From contig NZ_KB905370.1 in NCBI RefSeq assembly GCF_000378985.1, forward strand, positions 5,392,799-5,456,798: a DNA stretch of 64,000 bases. Reading direction: 5' to 3'. The notes below the pieces were generated by a model that did not search any database, had not been told where the DNA came from, and saw nothing but the letters and a program-made list of their open reading frames with translations. Shown here piece after piece: positions 34,327 through 44,678 of this stretch. The stretch comes from Ensifer sp. BR816. GTDB taxonomy: Bacteria; Pseudomonadota; Alphaproteobacteria; Rhizobiales; Rhizobiaceae. How positions within the stretch are numbered: position 1 is the stretch's first letter; each line of letters starts with the position of its first letter. The position numbers and the translations under genes are program-made.

Positions 34327-34866
34327 ATGACGAGCTACGTCGCGCTGCTCCACAGCATCATACTGGGCGAGGGCAGGCGTGTCGTCATGACCGATCTGAG
34401 GCAGATGGCCGAGCGGCTCGGCTATCGCTTGCCGCGCACCCTCGTCGCCACCGGCAATCTTATCTTCGAGGCGCCGGAACAGCCGCTTGCAGAAATCGAA
34501 TCGACGCTCGAAAAGGCATTTCTGGAGACCTTCGGCCGACATGTGGACATCATTGCGCGTTCGGCCGATGGCTGGCTGAGCCTTGCCGCCGCCAATCCGT
34601 TCCTCTCGGCGGGCGAGGAGGATGCGGCTCGCGTCCATATTCGGGTCATGCGTTCTCCGCTTCGCCCGGACGTGCCCGACGGACTTCGGAGCTACTGTAC
34701 CAGAGGCGAACGTGTCGCCCTCGTCGAGGGCGATCTCTGGGCGGATTTCGGCGGCAAGGCGAGCGAGTCGAAACTGCTCGGGGCCTCGACGACGAAGCGG
34801 CTTGGCATTGGCACGTGGCGAAACTGGAACACGGTCAAGGGTTTGCGCGCCATGCTTGCCGGTTGA
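34327..34866 (+). CDS. DUF1697 protein
   Basis: A 179-residue DUF1697 protein: SYVALLHSIILGEGRRVVMTDLRQ, VATGNLIFEAPEQP and the C-terminal GTWRNWNTVKGLRAM, the family signature. Function unknown. GGAGGG lies 5 bases before the ATG. It ends the yidD-DUF2267-DUF1697 run and precedes thrS by 116 bases. Confidence 0.88.
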   Translation: MTSYVALLHSIILGEGRRVVMTDLRQMAERLGYRLPRTLVATGNLIFEAPEQPLAEIESTLEKAFLETFGRHVDIIARSADGWLSLAAANPFLSAGEEDAARVHIRVMRSPLRPDVPDGLRSYCTRGERVALVEGDLWADFGGKASESKLLGASTTKRLGIGTWRNWNTVKGLRAMLAG

Positions 34867-34982
34867 AGAGCCGGCGCGCCTTTACTCGCCCGCCAAAAAC
34901 CTTTATCAGGCCCGCGTCAATTCACCGGCCCCAGCCGGCAACCATACCACCCGCATTCGTTGGCGGGACTGGATAGGAGATC

Positions 34983-36971
34983 ATGATGTCGCATTCCGTT
35001 TCCCTTACATTCCCTGATGGTTCCGTCCGCGAGTTTGCCGCGGGCGCGACCGGCCGCGACGTGGCCGAGTCGATCTCGAAGTCGCTCGCCAAGAAGGCTG
35101 TCGCGATCGCTCTCGACGGCGACCTGCGCGACCTTTCCGATCCGGTCGCCGACGGCAAGATCGAGATCGTCACGCGTGAAGACAAACGCGCGCTGGAGCT
35201 GATCCGCCACGACGCGGCCCATGTGATGGCCGAGGCCGTGCAGGAATTGTGGCCGGGAACGCAGGTGACGATCGGTCCCGTCATCGACAACGGCTTCTAC
35301 TACGACTTCGCCAAGAACGAGCCCTTCACGCCCGATGACCTGCCGGTCATCGAGAAGAAGATGAAGGAGATCATCGCGCGCAACAATCCTTTCACCAAGG
35401 AGGTCTGGTCGCGCGAAAAGGCGAAGGAGGTCTTCGCGGCCAAGGGCGAGAGCTACAAGGTCGAACTCGTCGACGCGATTCCGGAAGGCCAGGACCTGAA
35501 GATCTACTACCAGGGCGGCTGGTTCGACCTCTGCCGTGGTCCGCACATGGCCTCGACGGGCCAGATCGGCACGGCCTTCAAGCTGATGAAAGTGGCCGGC
35601 GCCTATTGGCGCGGCGACAGCAACAATCCCATGCTGACTCGCATCTATGGTACGGCCTGGCATACGCAGGAAGAACTGGATCAGTACCTGCACGTGCTCG
35701 CCGAAGCCGAGAAGCGCGACCATCGCCGCCTCGGCCGTGAGATGGACCTGTTCCATTTCCAGGAAGAGGGTCCGGGCGTCGTCTTCTGGCACGGCAAGGG
35801 CTGGCGTATGTTCCAGAGCCTCGTCGCGTATATGCGCCGCAGGCTCGAGGTCGACTACCAGGAAGTCAACGCGCCCCAGGTTCTCGACAAGTCCCTTTGG
35901 GAGACCTCCGGCCACTGGGGTTGGTACCGCGACAACATGTTCAAGGTGACGGTTGCCGGCGACGAGACGGACGACGAGCGGGTCTTCGCGCTGAAGCCGA
36001 TGAACTGCCCGGGCCACATCCAGATCTTCAAGCATGGTCTGAAGTCTTACCGCGAACTGCCTGTCCGCATGGCCGAATTCGGCGCCGTCCATCGCTACGA
36101 GCCGTCCGGCGCGCTGCACGGACTGATGCGTGTGCGCGGCTTCACGCAGGACGACGCGCACATCTTCTGCACCGACGAGCAGATGGCCGCCGAATGCCTG
36201 AAGATCAACGATCTGATCCTCTCCGTCTATGAGGACTTCGGCTTCAAGGAAATCGTCGTCAAGCTTTCGACCAGGCCGGACAAGCGCGTCGGCTCCGACG
36301 CTCTCTGGGACCGTGCCGAAGCGGTGATGACCGAAGTGCTGAAGACCATCGAGGCGCAATCCGAAGGCCGCATCAAGACCGGCATCCTGCCGGGCGAGGG
36401 CGCCTTCTATGGGCCGAAGTTCGAATATACGCTGCGGGACGCGATCGGCCGCGAATGGCAGTGCGGAACGACCCAGGTCGACTTCAACCTGCCGGAGCGC
36501 TTCGGTGCCTTCTACATCGACAGGGATTCGGAGAAGCGCCAGCCGGTGATGATCCATCGCGCCATCTGCGGTTCGATGGAGCGGTTCCTCGGCATCCTGC
36601 TCGAAAACTATGCCGGCCACATGCCGCTGTGGATCTCGCCGCTGCAGGTGGTGGTCGCAACGATCACCTCCGACGCGGACGATTACGGCCGCGAGGTCGC
36701 TGCGCGTCTGCGTGAGGCCGGACTTACGGTCGAGACCGACTTCCGCAACGAGAAGATCAACTACAAGGTCCGCGAACATTCGGTGACGAAGGTTCCGGTG
36801 ATCGTCGTCTGCGGCAAGCGCGAGGCGGAGGAGCGTTCGGTCAACATCCGTCGGCTCGGCTCGCAGGCGCAGACGGCGATGTCTCTGGACGAGGCTGTCG
36901 CTGCGCTCTCGAGCGAAGCCATGGCGCCCGACCTCAACCGCAAGGCCGAACGGAGCGCCCGGGCTGCCTGA
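34983..36971 (+). CDS. thrS: Threonyl-tRNA synthetase
   Basis: A 662-residue class II aminoacyl-tRNA synthetase. Order: TGS domain (1-60), SAD editing domain (about 60-220, [16 protein letters not shown] and the CRGPH motif), catalytic core (about 240-530, with zinc ligand Cys in MNCPGH), and anticodon-binding domain to the end. The second of two adjacent ATGs (34986) is the alternative start. AGGAG precedes it. Normal length. Confidence 0.97.
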   Translation: MMSHSVSLTFPDGSVREFAAGATGRDVAESISKSLAKKAVAIALDGDLRDLSDPVADGKIEIVTREDKRALELIRHDAAHVMAEAVQELWPGTQVTIGPVIDNGFYYDFAKNEPFTPDDLPVIEKKMKEIIARNNPFTKEVWSREKAKEVFAAKGESYKVELVDAIPEGQDLKIYYQGGWFDLCRGPHMASTGQIGTAFKLMKVAGAYWRGDSNNPMLTRIYGTAWHTQEELDQYLHVLAEAEKRDHRRLGREMDLFHFQEEGPGVVFWHGKGWRMFQSLVAYMRRRLEVDYQEVNAPQVLDKSLWETSGHWGWYRDNMFKVTVAGDETDDERVFALKPMNCPGHIQIFKHGLKSYRELPVRMAEFGAVHRYEPSGALHGLMRVRGFTQDDAHIFCTDEQMAAECLKINDLILSVYEDFGFKEIVVKLSTRPDKRVGSDALWDRAEAVMTEVLKTIEAQSEGRIKTGILPGEGAFYGPKFEYTLRDAIGREWQCGTTQVDFNLPERFGAFYIDRDSEKRQPVMIHRAICGSMERFLGILLENYAGHMPLWISPLQVVVATITSDADDYGREVAARLREAGLTVETDFRNEKINYKVREHSVTKVPVIVVCGKREAEERSVNIRRLGSQAQTAMSLDEAVAALSSEAMAPDLNRKAERSARAA

Positions 36972-37130
36972 GCACGGTTGCCGGTGATATTTGAAACTGC
37001 GGAGCATGCGCCTGAAGGGGCGCGTGCCCCGCCCGAATCCGGACTTCGCGCGCGCAACTGTTAACCATGGCTCTTAATCCGGCTTACATGATCGGACGCT
37101 AAAGAAGGAAGTGCAGCGCATTGCGCGGAC

Positions 37131-39302
37131 ATGACGTCTCCTGCAGTCCGAAAGGCATGGCCCTTCAATTCTCGTCCGCAGACTGAATCATGTCGCTCAA
37201 TACCGCCGATCCAGACATCCGCCATCGTCGCAGCAACAATCTGCTTTCTTGTGATCGCCTTGCTGCTGACAGGCCTCATGACCTATGTCGTGGCGGAGAT
37301 GACGCGCTCGGCAAATGAGATCGATGATGCCAGGGCCAATCGCGCCGCGCAGACTGCACTTGTGGCTTTTTCTGCCCGTCTGAGCGCGACTGTCACGGAC
37401 AATTCAGTCTGGGATCAAGCCTACGAGGCAATTGCTTCCGCGGACGCCAAAGACTGGGCCTACGACAATTGGGGATCCACTTCTGCGGATTACCCGCTCT
37501 ATGATGGCGCCATTGTCATTGGCCCCGACGGAAGCGTGGTCTCTGCTTACAAGAAGGGCGAGCCGTTCGAACCGCGCGCCTATTTCGGCGAAGCATTCAA
37601 TCGCCAGGTCCAAGCCGCCGGAGACCCTGGTCAAACCCCTTTGCTCAACTTCTTCGAGACCAAGGATGGCGTCGCGCTGGTCGGATCCCAGGCAATTCAG
37701 CCATACCAGCCGGGTTCAAAGCTCCCGAAGCTGAATGTTCTGACCTTCTATAAGTTGGTGACGCCCGACGTTATCGCTGCGCTGGCGAGCGAACATGGGC
37801 TCGACGGGCTGAGCCTCGAAGATGCACTCCAGCCAGGCCGCCTCAACATTCCCATCAAGGATATGGACGGTGCCGCGATAGCCGATCTCGCCTGGCCGAG
37901 CACGAACCCGGGAAGCGCTGCCTTCAACGAAGTTTATCCCTATGTGGCCTCGGCAGCCGCCATCCTGATCGTGTTTCTGGGAGGCGTTCTTCTCGCCGGT
38001 GCATCCGAGGCTCGGCGCCTCCACCGCTTGGCGGAAGCCGCGCGCTTCGACGCGAATCACGACAGTTTGAGCGGACTGCTCAACAGGCACGGACTGCTGG
38101 ATGTGCTGGAGCGATCGGACAGCTACGCTTCGACGACCTCGCTCTATCTGATCGATCTCGATGGCTTCAAGGCCGTCAACGACGCCTGGGGCCATGCGAT
38201 CGGCGATGCGTTGATCTGCCTCGTCGCGAAGTCGCTGCCGGCCTGTCATCCGGAAATCGCCGCCGCGGCGAGGTTAGGCGGCGACGAATTCGCCCTCGTG
38301 CAGGTCGGAACGGCGCCGCATGCCGAAATCGAGCGCGCGATCCTTTCGCTTCTTGTCGAGCCCTTCAAGATAGACGATCGCACCATCGAAGTGGGTGCGA
38401 GCATCGGGGCGGCGGTCCGAACCGAAAACCTGGCACCGCTGGAACTGCTCCGCCGCGCCGATATGGCGCTCTACCGCGCCAAGGAAAATGGCAAGGGCCA
38501 GGCCGTCCGGTATGCCGAGGAACTGGATCGGGAACGCCAGCGGGTTGCGGAACTCGAAGGGAAGTTGAGGAGTGCCATAACCAGCGGCGCTATCGAGCCC
38601 GCCTTTCAGCCGCTCGTGTCCGCGGCGACGGGAGCGATCATCGGTGTGGAAGCACTCGCCCGCTGGCCGAGCGCGTCAGGAAATATCAGCCCCGAAATAT
38701 TCATTCCTCTCGCCGAGCGGTCCGGTCTCATCGACGCTCTCGGCGTTCACATGCTGCGGACATCGCTTCGGCATGCGAAAAACTGGCCCGGCCTGGCGCT
38801 GTCGGTCAATGTCTCGCCAATCCAGCTGTGCAATCCCGACTTCGCCGCACAGGTGATTGCCGTCCTCAAGGAATTCGATTTCGATCCGGGCCGCCTTACC
38901 CTGGAAATAACCGAGGGTGTGCTGATGATGAACCCCGATCAAGCGCGCCGCTCGATCGATCAGCTGAAGTGCTTCGGCATCAAATTCGCTCTCGACGATT
39001 TCGGCTGCGGCTATGCGAGCATCGGTGCCTTGCGGCAGTTTGGCTTCGATCGCATGAAGATCGACCGCTCGCTCGTGTCTGGCGTGGAGAATGCTGCCAA
39101 CGGCGTCGAAGTGCTTCGAGCAACGATCTCCCTGGCGACGGCGCTGGACATCCCCGTGACTGCAGAAGGAATCGAGAACCCCCGCCAAGCGGCGATACTT
39201 CGAGAGACTGGCTGCGACCAACTGCAGGGATATCTCGTCGGCAGGCCCATGTCGGCCCGCGACATTTCCGACAAACTGCTAGGCGAGGCCTCGGCGGCCT
39301 GA
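37131..39302 (+). CDS. CHASE4-GGDEF-EAL cyclic-di-GMP signalling protein
   Basis: A 723-residue inner-membrane protein. One helix at about 31-53, a CHASE4 sensor domain (about 60-265, with NSVWDQAYEA), a second helix at about 277-295, then GGDEF (about 310-470) with an intact GGDEF at residue 383, and EAL (about 480-715) with EAL at 507, NVSP, EITEG, DDFGCGYAS, MKID and AEGIE. Both diguanylate cyclase and phosphodiesterase motifs look functional, so the net activity cannot be told. No good ribosome site at the ATG 37131. Confidence 0.92.
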   Translation: MTSPAVRKAWPFNSRPQTESCRSIPPIQTSAIVAATICFLVIALLLTGLMTYVVAEMTRSANEIDDARANRAAQTALVAFSARLSATVTDNSVWDQAYEAIASADAKDWAYDNWGSTSADYPLYDGAIVIGPDGSVVSAYKKGEPFEPRAYFGEAFNRQVQAAGDPGQTPLLNFFETKDGVALVGSQAIQPYQPGSKLPKLNVLTFYKLVTPDVIAALASEHGLDGLSLEDALQPGRLNIPIKDMDGAAIADLAWPSTNPGSAAFNEVYPYVASAAAILIVFLGGVLLAGASEARRLHRLAEAARFDANHDSLSGLLNRHGLLDVLERSDSYASTTSLYLIDLDGFKAVNDAWGHAIGDALICLVAKSLPACHPEIAAAARLGGDEFALVQVGTAPHAEIERAILSLLVEPFKIDDRTIEVGASIGAAVRTENLAPLELLRRADMALYRAKENGKGQAVRYAEELDRERQRVAELEGKLRSAITSGAIEPAFQPLVSAATGAIIGVEALARWPSASGNISPEIFIPLAERSGLIDALGVHMLRTSLRHAKNWPGLALSVNVSPIQLCNPDFAAQVIAVLKEFDFDPGRLTLEITEGVLMMNPDQARRSIDQLKCFGIKFALDDFGCGYASIGALRQFGFDRMKIDRSLVSGVENAANGVEVLRATISLATALDIPVTAEGIENPRQAAILRETGCDQLQGYLVGRPMSARDISDKLLGEASAA

Positions 39303-39352
39303 GCCTTCCGCGTCGTGATTCCCTGACGCTGCGTCAGGCCAATGCGGTGACA

Positions 39353-40354
39353 TCAGTCGAGCGCGTTGGCATTGGCGGTCTCGCCGGGCGCGCTGCTGCC
39401 GTTCAGCAGCACTTCCACATCGGTATTGACGCCGGCCTTCACGGCAAAGTCGCGCTGGTAGATCTTGTCCTTGTTGCGCGCCACGGCTGAGTAGCTGCCT
39501 TCCGCGAGGACCAGTGTCGGAAAGGCGCCAACGCTTTCGCTGACGACGTCGCCCGAGGAGGTCAGAATCGACCACGCCGTGTCGGCAATTGCCTCGCCGC
39601 CGGGTTCCGAGACGAGCTTCAATGTCAGCTTCGCGGCGCGATGCTGGATGGTTGCTTCGGTCAGCTTGCCGGCTTCCACCTGGATGTCGGCGCGGATCAC
39701 CGCATTGACGGAACCATAGTCGGAGACGACGTGATAGGTTCCGGCGCCGAGCCGGATCACTGTGTTTGGCTTCACGTCGGCGACGATGAGGGCGCGTTCG
39801 CCGTCTTCCTTCTCATCGGAAGAAAAGATCGAAAAGCTGAGTTCGTTTGGTGGAATACGGACATCGCTGCCGGAGACGGCGTTGAGCATCACGCCGCCGG
39901 CATCGAGCACCAGAACCTGCTTGTCCAGAGCGCCTTGCTGCGGCACCCGAATCTTGCGGGTCGCTGCCGCGCGCCCGAAGGCGACGTTGACGAAATATTC
40001 GCCGGGCACGAGATTGAAGGCTGTGGAACCGCCTTCGGAGGTGGCCAGCAGCGGCAGCTTCCCGTCGCCGCCAGGAATGGGGCTGAAGACGCGCCAGGTC
40101 AGGCCCGACTCGACCGGCTGGCCGTCGTTCGTCAGCAAGGCCTCGAGCTTCACGTCCTTCAATTCGCCGTTCTGCGTGGGATCGCTGACGAGCGGATTGA
40201 AGCTTGTCAGCTTCGGCATCTTTCGACTGCCGGAGATTGACGGAAAGCTCTTGAAGGGGTCGGTTGCGTCTTCCGCAAGCACCCGCCCGGCACTGGAACC
40301 GGCGAGCGCGATCGCCAATGCGGTTCTCAGCAAGATACGGGTGCGGATGCGCAT
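39353..40354 (-). CDS. Exported hypothetical protein with beta-rich repeats
   Basis: A 333-residue protein with a signal peptide to about residue 27 (after GRVLA). The mature protein has three to four repeats resembling carboxypeptidase-regulatory or fibronectin-like modules, each with a TF-L-PGEYFVNV, GAGTYHVVSDYG or LAEGSYSAVAR type turn. Function unknown; probably periplasmic. Divergent from the nitroreductase. Start at 40354. Confidence 0.75.
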   Translation of the reverse strand: MRIRTRILLRTALAIALAGSSAGRVLAEDATDPFKSFPSISGSRKMPKLTSFNPLVSDPTQNGELKDVKLEALLTNDGQPVESGLTWRVFSPIPGGDGKLPLLATSEGGSTAFNLVPGEYFVNVAFGRAAATRKIRVPQQGALDKQVLVLDAGGVMLNAVSGSDVRIPPNELSFSIFSSDEKEDGERALIVADVKPNTVIRLGAGTYHVVSDYGSVNAVIRADIQVEAGKLTEATIQHRAAKLTLKLVSEPGGEAIADTAWSILTSSGDVVSESVGAFPTLVLAEGSYSAVARNKDKIYQRDFAVKAGVNTDVEVLLNGSSAPGETANANALD

Positions 40355-40454
40355 GAGGACAGTTGACTTCCTGACTTGATGACTCCACTTGAGACGCCGG
40401 TATGGCATTTTCGTGGCTGTCGATCCGGCGGCAAGTTAGTGGAATTCGTGCAAC

Positions 40455-41039
40455 ATGAAAACCGAAATTAAGCTCATAGACTATCTCGCTTCCCGCAGGT
40501 CCATTCCTGCGTTCCAGATGGGGTCGCCGGGACCGGGCACGGCCGAGGTAGAGGAGATGCTGAGGCTCGCTTCCCGCGTGCCGGACCATGGAAAATTGGC
40601 GCCCTGGCGCTTCATCGTCTATCGCGGCGAGGAGAGGGCGCGGATCAGCGGCGAGCTGAAGAAGATGGCGCTCGCCGCCAGGCCGGATCTCTCGGAGGAA
40701 CTGATCAAGGTCGAGGAGACGCGGCTGACGCGTGCGCCCGTCGTTGTTGCCGTGGTCAGCAAGGCCGCGCCCCATTTCAAGATTCCCGAATGGGAGCAGA
40801 TGATGTCGGCCGGGGCCGTATGCCTCAACCTGTTGATGGCGGCAAACGCGCTCGGCTATGCTTCCAACTGGCTGACCGAATGGTACGCCTTCGAGGAAAA
40901 GGCCTATCCGCTGTTGGGCGTGGCGCCTGGCGAAAGGATTGCCGGCTTCATTCACATCGGCACGGCCATGGTGCCGCCGACCGAGCGCCCACGGCCGGAA
41001 CTGGCCGAGATTGTCACCTGGGTCGGGGAAGACGCCTGA
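40455..41039 (+). CDS. Nitroreductase-family FMN oxidoreductase (YdjA-like)
   Basis: A 194-residue flavoprotein of the nitroreductase family. FMN contacts are expected from the SRRSIP start and [10 protein letters not shown], and the C-terminal [10 protein letters not shown]. The YdjA-type short form lacks the long helical insertion of NfsB. Substrate unknown. Its stop overlaps the next ATG by one base (TGATG), so it is cotranscribed with the flavin reductase-like gene. Confidence 0.88.
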   Translation: MKTEIKLIDYLASRRSIPAFQMGSPGPGTAEVEEMLRLASRVPDHGKLAPWRFIVYRGEERARISGELKKMALAARPDLSEELIKVEETRLTRAPVVVAVVSKAAPHFKIPEWEQMMSAGAVCLNLLMAANALGYASNWLTEWYAFEEKAYPLLGVAPGERIAGFIHIGTAMVPPTERPRPELAEIVTWVGEDA

Positions 41040-41641
41040 TGTTCTATGAAACGGCCACCAATCGGCACGGTCTGCCGCACGATCCCTTCAAGGCCATCGT
41101 GTCGCCGAGGCCGATTGGCTGGATCGGCACGCGTGCTGGGGACGGTTCGTTCAACCTTGCACCCTATTCCTTCTTCAACGCGATCAGCGACCGGCCGAAG
41201 CTCGTGATGTTTTCGTCGAGCGGCTACAAGGATTCCGTACGCAACATCGAGGCAACCGGCGAGTTCACCGCGAGCTTCGCCAGTCGCAACCTGAGCGAAG
41301 CCGTCAACATGACCTCGGTGACCGCGCCGCACGGTGAGAGCGAGTTCGAGATCGCCGGGTTGACGCCGGTCGAGGGTACGCTCGTCAAGGCGCCTTTCGT
41401 CGGCGAGGCCTTCGCCGCGCTCGAATGCCGCATGACGGAGATGTTCCAGCCGAAGGGTCTCGATGGCTCGGCGTCCGACTGCTACGTCGTTATTGGCGCG
41501 GTCGTCGGCATCCATATCCGCGACGAGGCCATACGCGACGGACGATTCGATGTGACGGCCGTCAGGCCGCTGGCGCGTCTCGGTTACATGGACTATTGCG
41601 ATGGCGGCGATGTCTTCGAGATGACGCGGCCGGTTCGCTAG
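41039..41641 (+). CDS. Flavin reductase-like domain protein
   Basis: A 200-residue protein with the split-barrel FMN-binding fold: SPRPIGWIGTRAGDGSFNLAPYSFFNAIS, the signature of the flavin reductase-like group that includes putative flavin:NAD(P)H reductases and hydroxylase components. It may supply reduced flavin to a monooxygenase. Shares TGATG with the nitroreductase upstream. Its stop TAG shares CTAG with the convergent neighbour. Confidence 0.88.
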   Translation: MFYETATNRHGLPHDPFKAIVSPRPIGWIGTRAGDGSFNLAPYSFFNAISDRPKLVMFSSSGYKDSVRNIEATGEFTASFASRNLSEAVNMTSVTAPHGESEFEIAGLTPVEGTLVKAPFVGEAFAALECRMTEMFQPKGLDGSASDCYVVIGAVVGIHIRDEAIRDGRFDVTAVRPLARLGYMDYCDGGDVFEMTRPVR

Positions 41642-42342
41642 ATTTCATCCGCGTCGGCGAGAAGCCCGAGCTGCTCCAGCGACCTCGCGGCCACGGCCGA
41701 GAAGCCGTTATCCAGACTGTTGGTCCAAAGTCGACGCACTGCCGCCTCGTCGAGGGCATCGGCGGGCAGCATCTCGTAGGCCGCGATGCCGGCCTCGCTT
41801 GCTCTGAGCACGGCTGCGGCGCGTCCCGCCCGGATGACAGCCGGTACGTCGCCCGCCGCGGTGACGCGTCGGCAACCGCAGGCTTCAGCGAGGGCCGAGG
41901 CGTCGAAGATCAGCGCCGAGAGACGCGGGGAAACGCCTGCCATCGAATGGGGCGAGAGCACGCTTTCGGCAATGGTGGCGTATTCCGCAAGGAGCGCCGT
42001 TCGGCCCTGGCTTATACCCGCGACCGCCTCGGCGACTTTCAGCATCACGTCGAGCCTCTGGACATCGGTCGGACCCCGGCACGCGGCCAGCACGACGCCG
42101 TCCATTTCGGCGACAAGCGCCGAAAGATCCTCTTCATGGATCGTTTCCGCCGGCCCGATCCGCGCGAGAAAGAGGCAGGCGGATTTCTCTCTGCCGAACC
42201 GTCGCAAGCTTTGTAGGCTTTGTAGCGTCGTCGCATCGACAACGATTGCCTGAACACCCTGCAGCACCTTCTCCCCGGGAAGCTGATCGCCAGCCGCAAG
42301 ATACAAGAGCGGCTTCATGGTTTGCGCGCGGTTAACGGACAT
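41638..42342 (-). CDS. CitE-like (HpcH/HpaI aldolase family) protein, short and divergent
   Basis: A 234-residue protein with weak resemblance to the citrate lyase beta / malyl-CoA lyase family, seen in DGVVLAACRGPTDVQRLD, LLAEYATIAESVL and SALIFDASALAEACG. The usual Arg and metal-binding Glu/Asp of active enzymes are not obvious, so it may be inactive. Convergent and overlapping by four bases with the flavin reductase-like gene; divergent from DUF2336. Confidence 0.6.
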   Translation of the reverse strand: MSVNRAQTMKPLLYLAAGDQLPGEKVLQGVQAIVVDATTLQSLQSLRRFGREKSACLFLARIGPAETIHEEDLSALVAEMDGVVLAACRGPTDVQRLDVMLKVAEAVAGISQGRTALLAEYATIAESVLSPHSMAGVSPRLSALIFDASALAEACGCRRVTAAGDVPAVIRAGRAAAVLRASEAGIAAYEMLPADALDEAAVRRLWTNSLDNGFSAVAARSLEQLGLLADADEI

Positions 42343-42414
42343 GGTGAACCAATCTTAAACCTTTGACCGCTAATATTCAGACAATGGGGCTGTTGGGTGT
42401 CTAGTGGGGCATAG

Positions 42415-43536
42415 GTGATCATACAAGCATTTCTTCGCTGGGTCGAAACGGCCAGAACCAGCGATCGAGCGCGCGCCGCAAATGCGCTTGGCCGCGCTTA
42501 TGCGAAATCCGACATCAACGGGCTCGACCGGTATGCCGCCGAAATGGCGATGACCTTCCTGCTGGACGATCCTTCGCCAAAGGTACGCCTTGCGCTGGTC
42601 GAGGCCCTGGCCGATTGTCCGGCCGCGCCGCGCGCGATCATCATGGCGCTCGCCGAGGACCAGCCCGAAATCGCCTTCGCCGCCATCGCCCGTTCGCCGG
42701 TGCTTACCGATGCGGATCTGGTCGACCTCGCGGCGCGCGGTACGGCGGAGACGCGTGCGCTGATCGCGGCACGCGGCGTCGTGTCTTGTTCTGTCGCGGC
42801 CGCGATCGCCGAGATCGGCGACGAGGAGGAAGTGTCCATTCTTCTCGAAAACACCGGTGCCGTGCTCTTGCAGGGCTCTCTCAGAAGGGCCGCCCATCGC
42901 CTCGGCCATGTCGCGTCCGTGCGTGACCATCTGTTGGCGCGCGCCGACTTGCCAGGTGACGTGCGCCACGCGCTTGCCGAACAGATCGGTGCGGCGCTCT
43001 CGGCCTGCGGGCTTGTGCAGGCGGTCATCGGCTCGGCTCGCGTGGCCCGGGTCACCAGAGAGGCATGCGACGCCACGGCCCTGGCGATGACGGCGGCCGT
43101 GCCGACGAATGACTTGTCCCAGATGGTCGACCATTTGCGACAGACGGGGCGGTTGACCCCCGCTTTCCTGATGAGTGCGCTCTGCAGCGGCGCAACGGAA
43201 TTCTTTATCCTGGCGATGGTCGATCTTTCCGGCCTGGCGGAAAAGCGCGTGCGCTCGATCCTGTCCGGCGGTCGCGTCCACTCGATCCGCGCGCTCTTCG
43301 AGAGCGCCGGCCTGGCGCGCGATGTGAGCGAGGCTTTCGCAGAAGCCGTTCTCTATTGGCAGGCCAAGGTGGGTGACGGCGCCCCTGCGTCGGTCGCCGC
43401 TCTCCTCGAGCGGCTTCGCAGGAAGCGGTCCTCGACGTCGGCCTCCGTCGCCGAACTCGTGGAGCGGCTGGACTTTGCCGAACAACGGCAGGTCGCCAGG
43501 GACTATGCCCTTATAGCCTCACGCCAGGCAGCCTGA
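42415..43536 (+). CDS. DUF2336 protein
   Basis: A 373-residue helical DUF2336 protein (alphaproteobacterial family), made of HEAT-like repeats such as LLDDPSPKVRLALVEALAD. Function unknown. The start is GTG at 42415 with AGGTG context; no better start is seen. Cytoplasmic. Confidence 0.82.
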   Translation: MIIQAFLRWVETARTSDRARAANALGRAYAKSDINGLDRYAAEMAMTFLLDDPSPKVRLALVEALADCPAAPRAIIMALAEDQPEIAFAAIARSPVLTDADLVDLAARGTAETRALIAARGVVSCSVAAAIAEIGDEEEVSILLENTGAVLLQGSLRRAAHRLGHVASVRDHLLARADLPGDVRHALAEQIGAALSACGLVQAVIGSARVARVTREACDATALAMTAAVPTNDLSQMVDHLRQTGRLTPAFLMSALCSGATEFFILAMVDLSGLAEKRVRSILSGGRVHSIRALFESAGLARDVSEAFAEAVLYWQAKVGDGAPASVAALLERLRRKRSSTSASVAELVERLDFAEQRQVARDYALIASRQAA

Positions 43537-43545
43537 TCGGCAAGC

Positions 43546-43980
43546 TCAGTTACCGAACCGACGCGCCACCCAGGAATAGCCATCTTCGACGTAGTGCACC
43601 GGGGCGCTGACGATCGCCTTCATTTTTTCGCGGTCGGGCACCGCACCGCTGAGCCATGTCAGGGCGCGCTTTGGCAGGCCCGGCTTTTCCTCTTGCGGTG
43701 CGGGGGACGCCGTCGCTTGCGGGGCCGCCGCGTTGGTCTGCGGAGCCGCCATGGGGGTCTGTCCGGGTTCGGTGGAGGCGACGATGTCCGTCCCTGAGGT
43801 TTCGCATACGGCAACGACGACCGGGTAGTTCCTATTGGAGAACTTCGGCAGTTCCTTTTGGGATTCCGTGTCGCACTGAGCGATCGACGGCCAGGTGCCG
43901 TTCACGGTCGAGATGTAGTGGCATTGCGTGACATTGTCATCGCAACCGAGAATGGTCATGACGATCAGGGCGGCTTTCAT
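43546..43980 (-). CDS. Hypothetical protein with Cys-containing N-terminal domain
   Basis: A 144-residue protein. Residues 1-62 hold four Cys (ILGCDDNVTQC, AQC, AVC) and residues 65-97 are an Ala/Pro/Gln-rich linker; the C-terminal 45 residues have a hydrophobic patch. No signal peptide is clear. A perfect 17-base palindrome lies in the promoter region. Family unknown. Confidence 0.6.
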   Translation of the reverse strand: MKAALIVMTILGCDDNVTQCHYISTVNGTWPSIAQCDTESQKELPKFSNRNYPVVVAVCETSGTDIVASTEPGQTPMAAPQTNAAAPQATASPAPQEEKPGLPKRALTWLSGAVPDREKMKAIVSAPVHYVEDGYSWVARRFGN

Positions 43981-44061
43981 GTGGCGGTCCGTTCAGAAGA
44001 CTGTTGCCCTTAACTTATGGAGCGTCGATTCTTGCCGAAGTAGGGCAAAATTGGCGCTCCA

Positions 44062-44078
44062 CGAAACAAATTGTTTCG
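44062..44078. promoter_or_regulatory. Perfect palindrome in divergent promoter region
   Basis: CGAAACAA-A-TTGTTTCG, 8-base arms with one-base centre. It lies 82 bases before the hypothetical gene start and 125 bases before the GNAT start, so it could act as an operator for both. Confidence 0.5.
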
Positions 44079-44202
44079 ACCTGTCACCCGGATTGATTGC
44101 AACGCGCGCCTGCGCCGTTTGGCGTATTGGCGCGCTTCGGGATCGACGATAGTTTGTCGCGTCGAGCCTTTCGCACGACCTGATTGTATCGAGGCCCCTG
44201 GA

Positions 44203-44667
44203 ATGACCGTCATCACCGAGGAACCGCCGCGCCAGCCGGCCATCATCCGGCTGCTCGAACTCTCCGATGCCTATGCGGCATCGCTCTATCCGGCCGAAAG
44301 CAACCACATGGTCGATATCTCGACCCTAGAGAAGCCGGAAGTTTCCTTCTTCGTCGCACGATCGAACGGCGCGATCGTCGGCTGTTGCGCGCTGGTGGAC
44401 GCCGGCGACGGTACGGCGGAGATCAAGCGGATGTTCGTCGACCCGGAGGCGAGGGGACTGAAAGTCGGCAGGCAACTGCTCGCGGCACTCGAGGCAAAGG
44501 CTGAAAGAATCGGCCTCGAGGCGATACGGCTCGAAACCGGCATCCATCAGCCGGAAGCGATCGGCCTTTACAAGGCGTCGGGTTATGTGGAGTGCCCGCC
44601 CTTCGGCAGCTACTTGCCCGATCCACTGAGCCTTTTCATGGAGAAGCAGGTGGGTGAGGCCGCCTGA
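44203..44667 (+). CDS. GNAT-family acetyltransferase
   Basis: A 154-residue N-acetyltransferase. The acetyl-CoA binding segment is VDPEARGLKVGRQLLAALEAKA (the Q/RxxGxG/A-like motif as R-G-L-K-V-G). The last motif has LYKASGYVEC. Substrate unknown. The start at 44203 is a plain ATG; the longer open frame to 44071 lacks a family match. Convergent with parE. Confidence 0.88.
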   Translation: MTVITEEPPRQPAIIRLLELSDAYAASLYPAESNHMVDISTLEKPEVSFFVARSNGAIVGCCALVDAGDGTAEIKRMFVDPEARGLKVGRQLLAALEAKAERIGLEAIRLETGIHQPEAIGLYKASGYVECPPFGSYLPDPLSLFMEKQVGEAA

Positions 44668-44678
44668 CCGGCAAAGCC

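Noticed and set aside
34917..37007. 696-codon open frame on the minus strand
   Set aside because: Antisense shadow of thrS.
37062..37078. CtrA-like TTAA...TTAA pair upstream of the GGDEF-EAL gene
   Set aside because: Spacing is 9 rather than 7 bases and the flanking bases do not match the CtrA consensus.
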